Shown here piece by piece: positions 35,044 to 43,394 of a stretch of 64,000 nucleotides of DNA. Under the pieces are notes generated by a model. The model ran no database searches, was not told the origin of the DNA, and saw only the letters and a list, made by a program, of their open reading frames with translations. The number at the start of each line of letters is the position of its first letter. The first letter of the stretch is position 1. Origin of the DNA: DOZZ01 sp963792655. Its GTDB lineage: Bacteria; Acidobacteriota; Terriglobia; Bryobacterales; Bryobacteraceae. The stretch is taken from positions 62,001 through 126,000 of the forward strand of contig CAWBWU010000003.1 in NCBI GenBank assembly GCA_963792655.1, in the 5' to 3' direction. A program made the position numbers and the translations under genes.

Positions 35044-36252
35044 ATGGTTTGGGGCGAAGCCCTCGGCTTCAGCATTCAGGCATTGCGCGCGAACCCGGTC
35101 CGGTCGTTGCTGACCGGGCTCGGAATGGTGATCGGCACCGCGTCAGTCATTCTCGTTGTCACCATCTCGCTCACCAGCCAGAACTACATCCTGGAACAGA
35201 TTGAAGGCGTGGGCTCGAACATGGTGTTCGCGTCCGCCGAAGTAGGCAGCCAGCAAGCCTCGGGGCAGGTGGATGCCGACTACATCAAAGTCAGTGACGT
35301 CGATGCAATTCGCAACCAACTCGACGGCCGCATCCTGGCTGCAGCGCCGATCGAGAACAACTTCGACAGCATTGTCTTCAACGGCAAAGAAGAGGACGTG
35401 CTGGTAATCGGCTCGGATGAGTCTTATCAGCCGGTGCGCAATCTGCTCGTGCTCGCCGGGCGCTTTCTCGATTCGAGCGATGTAGCGTTGCGTCAGCATG
35501 TTGCGCTGTTAACAGACAAGCTGGCGACGCGCCTCTACGGAGGACAGACGCCCGCGCTCGGCCAGCTGATTAAAGTGCACGGGCTGCAGTTCACCGTCAT
35601 CGGCACCTTTCGCGAAAAAGTGGAAAGCTTCGGTCAAAGCGAGCTCAACAAAGAGACCATTCTGATTCCGATCTCCGTGCAGCAATACTTCACACGTGTG
35701 GAGCGCATCGATCCTCTCTACGTGCAGGTACGCTCACCCGATGATGTCGAGTCCGTCACCGGCCAGGTGCAAAGCATTCTGGAAAGCCGTCATCGCCAGG
35801 GCGCGAAGTACAAGGTCGAGAACCTGCGCTCAATCCTCGCGGCTGCAAAAAGCATCTCGCTCATCCTGACGTTGGTGTTGATTCTGGTGTCGGCCATTGC
35901 GCTGGTGATCAGCGGCATCGGCATCATGAACATCATGCTGGTGACTGTCACCGAGCGCACGCGTGAGATTGGCCTGCGCATGGCAGTTGGCGCATCCCGC
36001 AAAGAGATCCTCACCCAGTTTCTGATGGAGGCGATCCTGATCAGCGTCGGCGGTGGTATGGCTGGCATTCTGGCTGGTTTGTCGGTTCCGCTCGGCGTTA
36101 ATCTGTTCGTCGACGCGATTCACATTCCGATCTCGATCACTTCTATCGTGGTGGCCTTCACAGTGTCCTCAATGGTTGGTTTGCTGTTTGGTATTTTGCC
36201 GGCCAATCGTGCATCCAAATTGAACCCGACCGAAGCTTTGCGCTACGAGTAG
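35044..36252 (+). CDS. MacB-family ABC transporter permease
   Basis: The 402-residue protein follows the MacB/FtsX plan. There is one N-terminal membrane helix (about 15-40), a large periplasmic MacB_PCD domain (about 45-255), then three C-terminal helices (about 278-300, 330-350, 362-385). The latter include G-I-G-I-M-N-I-M-L-V-T-V-T-E-R-T-R-E-I-G, diagnostic of FtsX-type permeases. No nucleotide-binding domain is fused and no ATPase or membrane-fusion gene is adjacent, so the ATPase must come from elsewhere. A TolC-like gene follows 19 bases later, suggesting tripartite export. Confidence 0.9.
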   Translation: MVWGEALGFSIQALRANPVRSLLTGLGMVIGTASVILVVTISLTSQNYILEQIEGVGSNMVFASAEVGSQQASGQVDADYIKVSDVDAIRNQLDGRILAAAPIENNFDSIVFNGKEEDVLVIGSDESYQPVRNLLVLAGRFLDSSDVALRQHVALLTDKLATRLYGGQTPALGQLIKVHGLQFTVIGTFREKVESFGQSELNKETILIPISVQQYFTRVERIDPLYVQVRSPDDVESVTGQVQSILESRHRQGAKYKVENLRSILAAAKSISLILTLVLILVSAIALVISGIGIMNIMLVTVTERTREIGLRMAVGASRKEILTQFLMEAILISVGGGMAGILAGLSVPLGVNLFVDAIHIPISITSIVVAFTVSSMVGLLFGILPANRASKLNPTEALRYE

Positions 36253-36271
36253 ACCGCTAGAATAGCCTCAT

Positions 36272-37549
36272 ATGTTGAGGCTTTTCTTCTCACTTGCGGT
36301 ATGCGCATCGCTGCATGCCGAGGTGGTTACGCTGACGTTAAAGCAAACCGTTGACCGCGCACTGCGCGAGAATCCCGAAATCATAGAAGCGCGCATGGAT
36401 GAGATCAAAGCGCAGCAAGGCGTCCGGCTCGCGCGAGATCCGTTCATCCCACGCGTCGGTATCGGCAGCGGCCTCGCTTACACGAATGGTTATCCGCTCT
36501 CGATAGACGGTTCCGCCCCGTCGGTTTTACAAGCCAAGGCTACTCAGTTCGTCTATAACCGCCAGCAGACGTATCTAATCGCCCAGGCGAAGGAGAATGC
36601 GCGTGGTGCTCAGTTCGCGTCTGCGTCGCGGCGTGACGACATTGCCTTTCGTGCGGCGTCACTGTTTCTCGATGCGGATCGTGCGTTTCGCCTGGCTGAC
36701 ACCGCGAGCAAGCAACTCGACGCGTTGGGCAAAGTCTCAGAAACGGTGAAGGCTCGTGTCGATGAAGGGCGCGAGTTGCCCATCGAACAGAAGCGCGTTG
36801 CGTTTGAAATGCTGCGTGTGAAGCAGCGGGTCGAATCGCTCACCTCCGATCGCGATTTCGCGCAACGTTCGCTCGCGATGATGCTGGGCTACCAACCGGG
36901 AGACATCGTGCAGCCGTCGCCCGCCGAGCGTAGCTTGCCTGCCGCTGAACAGTCAGAGCAGACAGCGGTGGACGCGGCACTCGCCAACAACCGCGAACTG
37001 CGCAGGCTTGAATCGGCAATGGTCGCGAAGGGTCTCGAGATCAAAGCCGATAAGGCGCAGCGCTTGCCGCGAGTGGATCTTGTCGCGCAGTACGCATTGT
37101 TCTCGAACTACAACCACCTCGACGAGTACTTCGTCAAATTCCAACGCAACAATTCGGAGCTTGGGTTTTCCGTGCAGCTTCCGTTTCTTCCGGGGCCGGG
37201 CATCAGCGCGCAGGTAGCTCAGGCGGAGGCGGACAATGGCAAACTACGCTCACAACTGAATGCGACGCGCAGCCGCATTGCGCTCGACATTCATCAAAGC
37301 TACGCAACCATTCAGAAGGCTGAAACGGCGCGCCAGGTAGCGCAAGCGGACCTTGATCTGAATCGCGAGAACCTGACGATCCTGTTGGCGCAGATGTCCG
37401 AAGGCCGCGCGTCATTGCGGCAAGTGGAAGAAGCACGGCTGACGGAAAACGAGAAGTGGCTGGCCTTTTACGATGCGCAGTTCAACATCGAAAAGGCGCG
37501 CTACGAGTTGCTGAAGAACACCGGCCAACTCGTAGCGGCTCTGCAGTGA
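36272..37549 (+). CDS. TolC-family outer membrane channel
   Basis: An outer-membrane efflux protein of 425 residues with a signal peptide (hydrophobic to about residue 15, then L-H-A-E) and two long coiled-coil regions (about 100-200 and 310-410) typical of OEP/TolC. L-R-E-N-P-E-I near residue 33 is the usual start of the first helix. A TAGAAT box 8 bases before the ATG, with no ribosome-binding site, suggests it may be transcribed separately and without a leader. It ends seven bases before the convergent LacD-like gene. Confidence 0.9.
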   Translation: MLRLFFSLAVCASLHAEVVTLTLKQTVDRALRENPEIIEARMDEIKAQQGVRLARDPFIPRVGIGSGLAYTNGYPLSIDGSAPSVLQAKATQFVYNRQQTYLIAQAKENARGAQFASASRRDDIAFRAASLFLDADRAFRLADTASKQLDALGKVSETVKARVDEGRELPIEQKRVAFEMLRVKQRVESLTSDRDFAQRSLAMMLGYQPGDIVQPSPAERSLPAAEQSEQTAVDAALANNRELRRLESAMVAKGLEIKADKAQRLPRVDLVAQYALFSNYNHLDEYFVKFQRNNSELGFSVQLPFLPGPGISAQVAQAEADNGKLRSQLNATRSRIALDIHQSYATIQKAETARQVAQADLDLNRENLTILLAQMSEGRASLRQVEEARLTENEKWLAFYDAQFNIEKARYELLKNTGQLVAALQ

Positions 37550-37556
37550 TCGCGAC

Positions 37557-38567
37557 CTAGGCTTTGCTGTACCAGGGCTTCGCGCCCTTGATGGCGCCGT
37601 TGACCGCGTCGATATTCTTGACGCCTTCAACGGATAACCAATCTTCTAACGCGCGCGCGCCCTGGTTGGCATAGACGGGCACGCCATCTTTCCACGTTGC
37701 GCGGCCGCACAACACTCCCGAGTAATCGGTACCGGACTCTTCGGCCATGTGCAGCGATTCGATGAACTGAGCGTTGCTGACGCCGGCGCTCAGATAGATA
37801 AACGGCTTCTTTGCCGCTTCGGCGGCGCTGCGGAAATGGTCAAGTGCTTCGGCGCGCGTATAAGCGGCCTGGCCCTTGAACACGCTGCTGCCTTCCACGT
37901 AGTTGGCGTTGATCGGCACTTCTACTTTGAGTACGTCGACCTTGTACTGCGGTTTGGAAAACTCCGCCATGCTGGCCTTCACAATCGCGGGCTTGAGCTT
38001 CGCGAAATCGAGACCCTTCTCGTCGCCGCCTTTGGGATCGTAGGCAACGAACTCGAGGAAGAACGGAATGTCGTTCGCCTCGCACTCGGCGCCAACGCGT
38101 TCGACAAACGCATGCTTGTGGTCGTTCACCTGCGCGTCTTCACTCGGCGCGTAGTAGAGCAGCACTTTGACCGCGTCAGCGCCGAAATCGACAATGCGCT
38201 TGACGGAGAGCTCAGGCAGCAGATCAGCCATGCGGCCGGGCTGCGTGTTGTCATATCCGCTGGCTTCATACGCGAGCAATAAACCAGCGTTCTTCGAACG
38301 AGCTTCCGCTGCCGGCATGCCCCATTGCGTATCCAGCAGGATGGCGCTGGCATGCGGAGTCAATACTTTGCTGACGAGCATCTTGAACTCGCGCAGCATG
38401 TCGTCATTGATCTGTTTTTCGTCAACGCCCTTCGCGCCGGCCAGAGCCTTCGCGAGACTTCCGCGCTGATCCATTGCGGCGGCGGCAATCACGCCGGATT
38501 CATTTGCAAGCGCTTTGAGATGCTTCTCTTTACCCGGCGACAAACGCGTGCCGGCTGCGGTACTCAT
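37557..38567 (-). CDS. lacD: tagatose-1,6-bisphosphate aldolase-like protein
   Basis: LacD-type class I aldolases split tagatose-1,6-bisphosphate into glyceraldehyde-3-phosphate and dihydroxyacetone phosphate. The 336-residue protein has the family's A-M-D-Q-R-G-S-L near residue 31-38, L-L-D-T-Q-W-G near 76, L-E-F-V-A-Y-D-P-K near 148 and a Schiff-base lysine candidate in V-L-K-V-E-V-P. A strong AGGAGA site precedes the ATG. No lactose or galactose pathway genes are adjacent, so a broader sugar-phosphate aldolase role is possible. Confidence 0.85.
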   Translation of the reverse strand: MSTAAGTRLSPGKEKHLKALANESGVIAAAAMDQRGSLAKALAGAKGVDEKQINDDMLREFKMLVSKVLTPHASAILLDTQWGMPAAEARSKNAGLLLAYEASGYDNTQPGRMADLLPELSVKRIVDFGADAVKVLLYYAPSEDAQVNDHKHAFVERVGAECEANDIPFFLEFVAYDPKGGDEKGLDFAKLKPAIVKASMAEFSKPQYKVDVLKVEVPINANYVEGSSVFKGQAAYTRAEALDHFRSAAEAAKKPFIYLSAGVSNAQFIESLHMAEESGTDYSGVLCGRATWKDGVPVYANQGARALEDWLSVEGVKNIDAVNGAIKGAKPWYSKA

Positions 38568-38602
38568 CAGGTGTTCTCCTAGAAGGTGGGGTGAACTATC
38601 AA

Positions 38603-39562
38603 TTATGCCATGCGGGTCAGCGCTGCGCGATGGCGGTGATACGCTTGCGCGCGCGCTACATCGCGCATGATCTGTGCCTTGAGTGATTCCGGCGAATCAA
38701 ACTTGCGCTCATCACGGATGCGATGCAGGAAGTTCACGCGTATGCGATCGGGCGCCGCTCCTTCGAATGGGCCGAGCAGAAACGTTTCGATGGTCAGCGA
38801 ATCGCCATCGAACGTGGGCCGGTAGCCGACGTTCGTGATCGAGTGCCACGAACGCGCGCTCGCGGCATCTTCCGTGCACGTGACGTACACGCCCGTCGCG
38901 GGAATGATCTTCGAATCCGGCTGAAGGTTCAGCGTCGGCACCGTTTCCTTGCGCCCGATTCCCTGCCCCGCGACTACCGCGCCTTCTAACGAATAGGGGC
39001 GTGTCAATAGCCGTGTCGCCTCAGTCACCGCACCGCGCATCACACACTCACGCACCCGGCTACTGCTCACGCGTTCACCGCGCACCAGAATCGGTTCGAT
39101 CAGATCGACTTCAAAGCCATGCTCGGCGCCGATCTTCTGCAGCAGCGCAGTGTCTCCCTGCTGGCGAGCGCCGAACCGAAAATCCCGGCCCACTACTACG
39201 GCTTTCACACCCAGACGCTTGATCAACAGATCGAACACGAACTGCTCCGGAGTCAAACGCGCAAGCTCCGCGGTGAAAGGCATCACTGCAACTTGCTCAA
39301 TGCCATCGAGCGCCATCAATTCACACCGGCGCTCGATGCTGGTCATCATCTCGGGCGCTTTTGAAGGAGCGACAACGCGCGCCGGATGCGGATCGAATGT
39401 CAGCACCGAAGCTTTGCAACCGAGGCGTCGCGCGATCTCGGCCGTGCGCTGCATCAGAAAGCGATGCCCCACATGCACGCCATCGAAGTTACCGATGGTC
39501 AACGCGGAAGGGCCGAAGCTATCCGGAATCTGATCGAGCCCACGATACACTCGCGGCATCAT
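38603..39562 (-). CDS. ribF: bifunctional riboflavin kinase / FAD synthetase
   Basis: Makes FMN from riboflavin and FAD from FMN. The 319-residue protein has the FAD-synthetase nucleotidyltransferase domain with G-N-F-D-G-V-H-V-G-H-R (about 23-33), V-V-G-R-D-F-R-F-G (about 124-132) and S-S-S-R-V-R-E near 165-172. The flavokinase domain begins G-I-G-R-K-E-T-V-P-T-L-N-L (about 197). The start overlaps the metallo-hydrolase stop by four bases (ATGA). It ends a three-gene unit with DUF1844 and the MBL-fold gene. Confidence 0.95.
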   Translation of the reverse strand: MMPRVYRGLDQIPDSFGPSALTIGNFDGVHVGHRFLMQRTAEIARRLGCKASVLTFDPHPARVVAPSKAPEMMTSIERRCELMALDGIEQVAVMPFTAELARLTPEQFVFDLLIKRLGVKAVVVGRDFRFGARQQGDTALLQKIGAEHGFEVDLIEPILVRGERVSSSRVRECVMRGAVTEATRLLTRPYSLEGAVVAGQGIGRKETVPTLNLQPDSKIIPATGVYVTCTEDAASARSWHSITNVGYRPTFDGDSLTIETFLLGPFEGAAPDRIRVNFLHRIRDERKFDSPESLKAQIMRDVARAQAYHRHRAALTRMA

Positions 39563-40326
39563 GCCGCGACTTCCAATTGCATGCCGTCGTACGCCAATCT
39601 CACGTTCGTTGGCAGGGCCGCTTCGGTCACGGCATGCCCGAGGTCGTGGCAGATGTGAGTGAACAGCGCGAGCTTCGGCTGCAGCTCTTCGATGTTGCGC
39701 AGAGCCTGGTCAACCGTTGAATGCGTCGGATGCGGAGCGCGCCGCAACGCATCATGAAACAACACATCGAGACCCTTCAACAACTCCATCGACTCCTGCG
39801 GGATGGTGCTGTGATCCGTTAAGTACGCCATGTTGCCGATGCGGTAGCCATAGATCTTCTCGCGCCCATGCAACAGCGGGATGGGCTGCACTTTCAAACC
39901 GAATAGCTCGAACGCCGCGCCGTCGATCACGTGCGGCTCAAGCTTGGGAATGTGCGTTTGCCGCTTCACGTTTGCAAACACATAAGCGAAGACGCGCTCG
40001 ATCGTCGCCAGTGTGTCGGCCGCGGCATAAATTGGAATCGGCCCGCCCTGCATGTAGTTGTAGGGCCGCACATCATCAAGGCCCAGGATGTGATCGGCAT
40101 GCGCGTGAGTAAACAAAATCGCGTCGACTCGCTTCAAGCCCGCGCGCAGTGCCTGTGTCCGAAAGTCGGGCGTGGTGTCGATCAGAATGGAATGGCCTTC
40201 ATGCTCGATCACGATCGACGGCCGCATGCGGTTGTCACGCACGTCGGTGGAGGTACACACTTCGCACCGGCACCCGATCGTCGGCACTCCTGCACTGGTG
40301 CCTGAGCCGAGTACCGTGACGATCAC
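39559..40326 (-). CDS. MBL-fold metallo-hydrolase (PhnP-like)
   Basis: A metallo-beta-lactamase-fold hydrolase of 255 residues. It opens with L-G-S-G-T-S-A-G-V-P-T-I-G-C and a C-R-C-E-V-C cluster at about residues 19-24, as in PhnP-type phosphodiesterases. The metal motif is T-H-A-H-A-D-H-I-L-G-L (about 73-83) and the later ligand is in T-D-H-S-T. PhnP acts on cyclic ribose phosphates; here no phosphonate genes are present, so the substrate is open. It overlaps DUF1844 upstream and ribF downstream by four bases each. Confidence 0.85.
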   Translation of the reverse strand: MIVTVLGSGTSAGVPTIGCRCEVCTSTDVRDNRMRPSIVIEHEGHSILIDTTPDFRTQALRAGLKRVDAILFTHAHADHILGLDDVRPYNYMQGGPIPIYAAADTLATIERVFAYVFANVKRQTHIPKLEPHVIDGAAFELFGLKVQPIPLLHGREKIYGYRIGNMAYLTDHSTIPQESMELLKGLDVLFHDALRRAPHPTHSTVDQALRNIEELQPKLALFTHICHDLGHAVTEAALPTNVRLAYDGMQLEVAA

Positions 40327-40616
40327 TTAGGCGTCGCCTGAACGAAGCGAAAGCGCAATTCGGTCAGCGAATTATCGAGCAGACGTTGTTCTTCAAAAGA
40401 CAAATTGCCTTTGGTCTTTTCCTGAATAATGCCCAGCATGTCGATGCTGTGCCGTGCTAATTCCAGGTTCGGCTCAGGCTTGTCTTTCTCATCGCCGAAG
40501 TGGTGCATGCCGAGTTGCATTTCAGCCTGAGTACGCAGCGAAAACACCAGCAGTTCGAACGACGGGGGCGGCAATTGCGCCATTTCGGGTTCCGGCGCGG
40601 TCTCCATTTCATCCAT
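40323..40616 (-). CDS. DUF1844 family protein
   Basis: The 97-residue product begins M-D-E-M-E-T-A-P and contains F-E-L-L-V-F-S-L-R-T-Q-A-E-M-Q-L-G, D-I/S-I-D-M-L-G-I-I-Q-E-K-T-K-G-N-L and E-E-Q-R-L-L-D-N-S-L, the complete DUF1844 signature. The ATG at 40616 is chosen over one nine codons upstream on the basis of family start and because a TATCCT box lies seven bases before it. It heads the DUF1844-MBL-ribF unit. Function unknown. Confidence 0.88.
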   Translation of the reverse strand: MDEMETAPEPEMAQLPPPSFELLVFSLRTQAEMQLGMHHFGDEKDKPEPNLELARHSIDMLGIIQEKTKGNLSFEEQRLLDNSLTELRFRFVQATPK

Positions 40617-40752
40617 ATTTTTCAGGATACAACCATGGCACAAGCGGCGTTTCGGTCATGGCAACCTGCACGCGTTTACGAGCCGTGCGCGCAAGTAAGC
40701 GGGCTTGGATCGCGCACGGTGCGCTTGCTAAAGTGAAAGCTCCCCCTCTGCC

Positions 40753-41539
40753 ATGTCTTCCGATCTCGCCTTAGGCGCTAAGTTCGAGCGGTTTGTTGCC
40801 ATTATGGCGAAGCTCCGCGCGCCAGGCGGATGTCCGTGGGACCGCGAACAGACCTTCGATTCCATCAAGCCATTCCTGATCGAAGAGACCTACGAGGTGA
40901 TCGACGCGATTGATCGCCGCGACTATGACGAACTGCGCGGAGAACTTGGCGATCTGCTGCTGCAAGCCGTCTTCTTCGCGCAGATGGCCGATGAAGAAAA
41001 GCGCTTCAACATCGGCGATTCGATCGACGCGATCAGCGAAAAGTTGATTCGCCGCCATCCCCATGTCTTTGCTGATGAAACGGCTGCCACGGAAGCAGAT
41101 GTACGCAAACGTTGGAGCGAGATCAAGCAGCAGGAGAAAAAAGACAAAGGCGATTCGCCACAAGCACTGTTGGATTCCGTGCCGCGCGCGCTGCCGGCGT
41201 TGGTGGAGGCGCAGCAACTCGCTTCCCGCGCGGCCCAGGTTGGCTTCGATTGGCCCAATGTAGACGAGGTGCTGGCGAAGCTCGATGAAGAGCGCGCGGA
41301 ACTTGCGGCGGCCCAAACGCCAGAAGAGATCGAGAGCGAGATTGGCGATCTTGCTTTTCACCGTAATGAATGCGGCACGATTCTACAAGGTGGATGCGGA
41401 GCAGGCTCTGCGCCGTTCAAACGCGAAGTTCCGCAAACGCTTCGGGCACGTGGAGCGCTCGCTAAACGAGGCGGGCAAACCGTGGGCGGAGACATCGCTC
41501 GAACAGATGGAGGCGCTATGGCAGGAGTCGAAACGGTAG
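40753..41539 (+). CDS. mazG: nucleoside triphosphate pyrophosphohydrolase MazG (one frameshift)
   Basis: MazG hydrolyses NTPs to NMP and pyrophosphate and helps clear aberrant nucleotides and lower ppGpp. The repaired protein has about 261 residues. The first MazG domain has C-P-W-D-R-E-Q-T (about 28-35) with E-E-T-Y-E and E-L-G-D-L-L metal ligands; the second has E-E-I-E-S-E-I-G-D-L-L-F. Near 41355 an extra T breaks the frame; after it the sequence continues F-T-V-M-N-A-A-R-F and ends at the TAG at 41537-41539. Without repair the frame runs into the next gene and makes a false MazG-GNAT fusion. Confidence 0.88.
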
Positions 41540-42276
41540 CGTCACCCGTGATTGAAGTTCGTGCGCTCACCACACCTGAAGAGTTTCGCGTAGCCGTTGA
41601 ACTGCAGCAAACGATCTGGGGATTTGATGCGGTGGACCTGCTGCCAGCGCGTCTGTTTGTCGTCGCGGGCAAGATCGGCGGACATTCATTCGGAGCATTT
41701 CACAACGGGCAGATGATCGCGTTCTGTCTGTCCATTCCTGGGCTGAAACCGGGCGGCAGATATTATCTGCACAGTCACATGCTCGGAGTGGCGAAGGCTT
41801 ATCGCAATCAGGGTGTCGGGCGCATGCTCAAGCTCAAGCAGCGCGAAGATGCGCTCGAACGCGGGATCGATCTGATCGAGTGGACGTTCGATCCGCTCGA
41901 GTTGAAGAACGCCTATTTCAACATCGAGCGCCTCGGCGCGGTGGTGCAGCGTTATGTCCGCAATCAGTACGGGCAGACCAGCAGCCAACTGCACGGCGGC
42001 CTGCCCACGGACCGCTGCACGGCTGAGTGGTGGCTCACCTCAGAACGCGTGACGTGTGCGATTAAAGGGCAGCCGTTTGCCCGGCCCGCGGTGGAAGAGC
42101 GCATTGCGATTCCAGCAGACATTGATCGCCTTCGTAACAACGATCCGCGTCGCGCCAGGGAGATACAGGAAGCCGCCAGTGATCGATTCGTCGATCTCTT
42201 CGCGCGTGACTACGCAGTAATTGCGTTTGAGAAAAGCGCCGATGCCGGTGTCTATTGCTTTGGAAAACTGGCATGA
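41518..42276 (+). CDS. GNAT-superfamily acyltransferase, COG3375 type
   Basis: The 252-residue protein overlaps the mazG 3' end by 22 bases and starts M-A-G-V-E-T. It has E-L-Q-Q-T-I-W-G-F near residue 28, G-G-H-S-F-G-A-F, L-H-S-H-M-L-G-V and the acyl-CoA-binding Y-R-N-Q-G-V-G-R-M-L-K (about 99-109). Then come W-T-F-D-P-L and N-A-Y-F-N-I-E-R-L-G, hallmarks of the COG3375 GNAT group. Some members next to MenC-like racemases are D-amino-acid N-succinyltransferases. The MenC-like gene starts in an ATGA overlap, supporting such a pathway here. Confidence 0.8.
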   Translation: MAGVETVASPVIEVRALTTPEEFRVAVELQQTIWGFDAVDLLPARLFVVAGKIGGHSFGAFHNGQMIAFCLSIPGLKPGGRYYLHSHMLGVAKAYRNQGVGRMLKLKQREDALERGIDLIEWTFDPLELKNAYFNIERLGAVVQRYVRNQYGQTSSQLHGGLPTDRCTAEWWLTSERVTCAIKGQPFARPAVEERIAIPADIDRLRNNDPRRAREIQEAASDRFVDLFARDYAVIAFEKSADAGVYCFGKLA

Positions 42277-43382
42277 AGATCGACCGCGTTGTTCTTCGTC
42301 AAATTCGCATGCCGCTGGTGCATTTCTTCGAGACCAGCTTTGGGCGCACGTATACCCGCGACATCATTCTGGTGGAAGTGGTGCACGACGGTGTCTCAGG
42401 CTGGGGCGAAGTCACCGCGGGCGAGAACCCGTTCTACAACGAGGAGTGGACCGAGTCTGCGTGGCTCATCGTGCGCGACTATTGCGTACCGCGAGTGATG
42501 GACCGCGAACTCACATCCGCCCGCGACGTTGCCCCGTTGCTGCAACATATTCGCGGACATCAGATGGCGCGCGGGGGTCTCGAAGTTGCGGTGTGGGATC
42601 TCGAAGCGCGGCTCAACAACGTCCCGCTGTACCGGCAGATCGGTGGCGGAGCGCAGCGCGAAGTTCCGTGTGGCGTCTCGATCGGTGTGCAGGATTCGGT
42701 GGAGCAACTACTCGACAAGATCGAGCACGAACTTTCCGATGGCTATCAGCGCATTAAGATCAAGATCAAACCGGGCTGGGACCTCGACGTAGTTGCACGG
42801 GTACGAGAACGCTTTCCCGCTATCAAGCTGATGGTGGACGCGAACTCTGCCTACACACTTGCCGACACCGACCGGTTGAAAGAGCTGGATCAGTTCTACC
42901 TGATGATGATTGAGCAGCCGCTCAGTCACGACGACATCATCGACCACGCGCGCTTGCAATCCAAGCTCGACACGCCAATTTGTCTGGATGAATGCATCCG
43001 CAGCGCGCATCATGCAGAACAGGCGATCGCGATGCAAGCGTGCCGGATCATCAATATCAAGCTGGGCCGCATGGGCGGCTTCTCAGAAGCCAAGCGGTTG
43101 CACGATGTCGCCCAGAGTGCGGGCATTCCGGTGTGGTGCGGCGGCATGCTCGAAGCAGGCGTCGGCCGCGCGCATAACCTTGCATTATCGACGCTGCCCA
43201 ACTTCGTTCTGCCGGGAGACCTCTCGGCGAGCAAACGCTATTGGAAGCGAGACATCATCGAACCGGCAGTGGAGGCAACGCCTCGCGGCACGATCATGGT
43301 CCGCGATGAACCCGGCTTCGGTTTTGCGATTGATCATGACTTCTTGAAGTCCATCACGGTTCGCGAGGAGCATTTGGCCTAG
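42273..43382 (+). CDS. menC: o-succinylbenzoate synthase / N-succinylamino acid racemase
   Basis: An enolase-superfamily enzyme of 369 residues. The catalytic pair K-I-K-I-K-P lies near residue 163-168, metal ligands are D in V-D-A-N, E in I-E-Q-P-L and D in L-D-E-C, and the opposite base K is in I-N-I-K-L-G-R-M-G-G. OSBS makes o-succinylbenzoate in menaquinone synthesis; close homologues racemise N-succinylamino acids. No other men genes are here, and the immediate GNAT partner points to racemase activity. The ATG at 42273 overlaps the GNAT stop. Confidence 0.88.
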   Translation: MKIDRVVLRQIRMPLVHFFETSFGRTYTRDIILVEVVHDGVSGWGEVTAGENPFYNEEWTESAWLIVRDYCVPRVMDRELTSARDVAPLLQHIRGHQMARGGLEVAVWDLEARLNNVPLYRQIGGGAQREVPCGVSIGVQDSVEQLLDKIEHELSDGYQRIKIKIKPGWDLDVVARVRERFPAIKLMVDANSAYTLADTDRLKELDQFYLMMIEQPLSHDDIIDHARLQSKLDTPICLDECIRSAHHAEQAIAMQACRIINIKLGRMGGFSEAKRLHDVAQSAGIPVWCGGMLEAGVGRAHNLALSTLPNFVLPGDLSASKRYWKRDIIEPAVEATPRGTIMVRDEPGFGFAIDHDFLKSITVREEHLA

Positions 43383-43394
43383 GCAGGGCGCGCG

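Noticed and set aside
40753..42276. MazG-GNAT fusion protein
   Set aside because: The second MazG domain continues in another frame after one extra T near 41355 and ends at 41539; the GNAT has its own ATG, so the fusion is a frame artefact.
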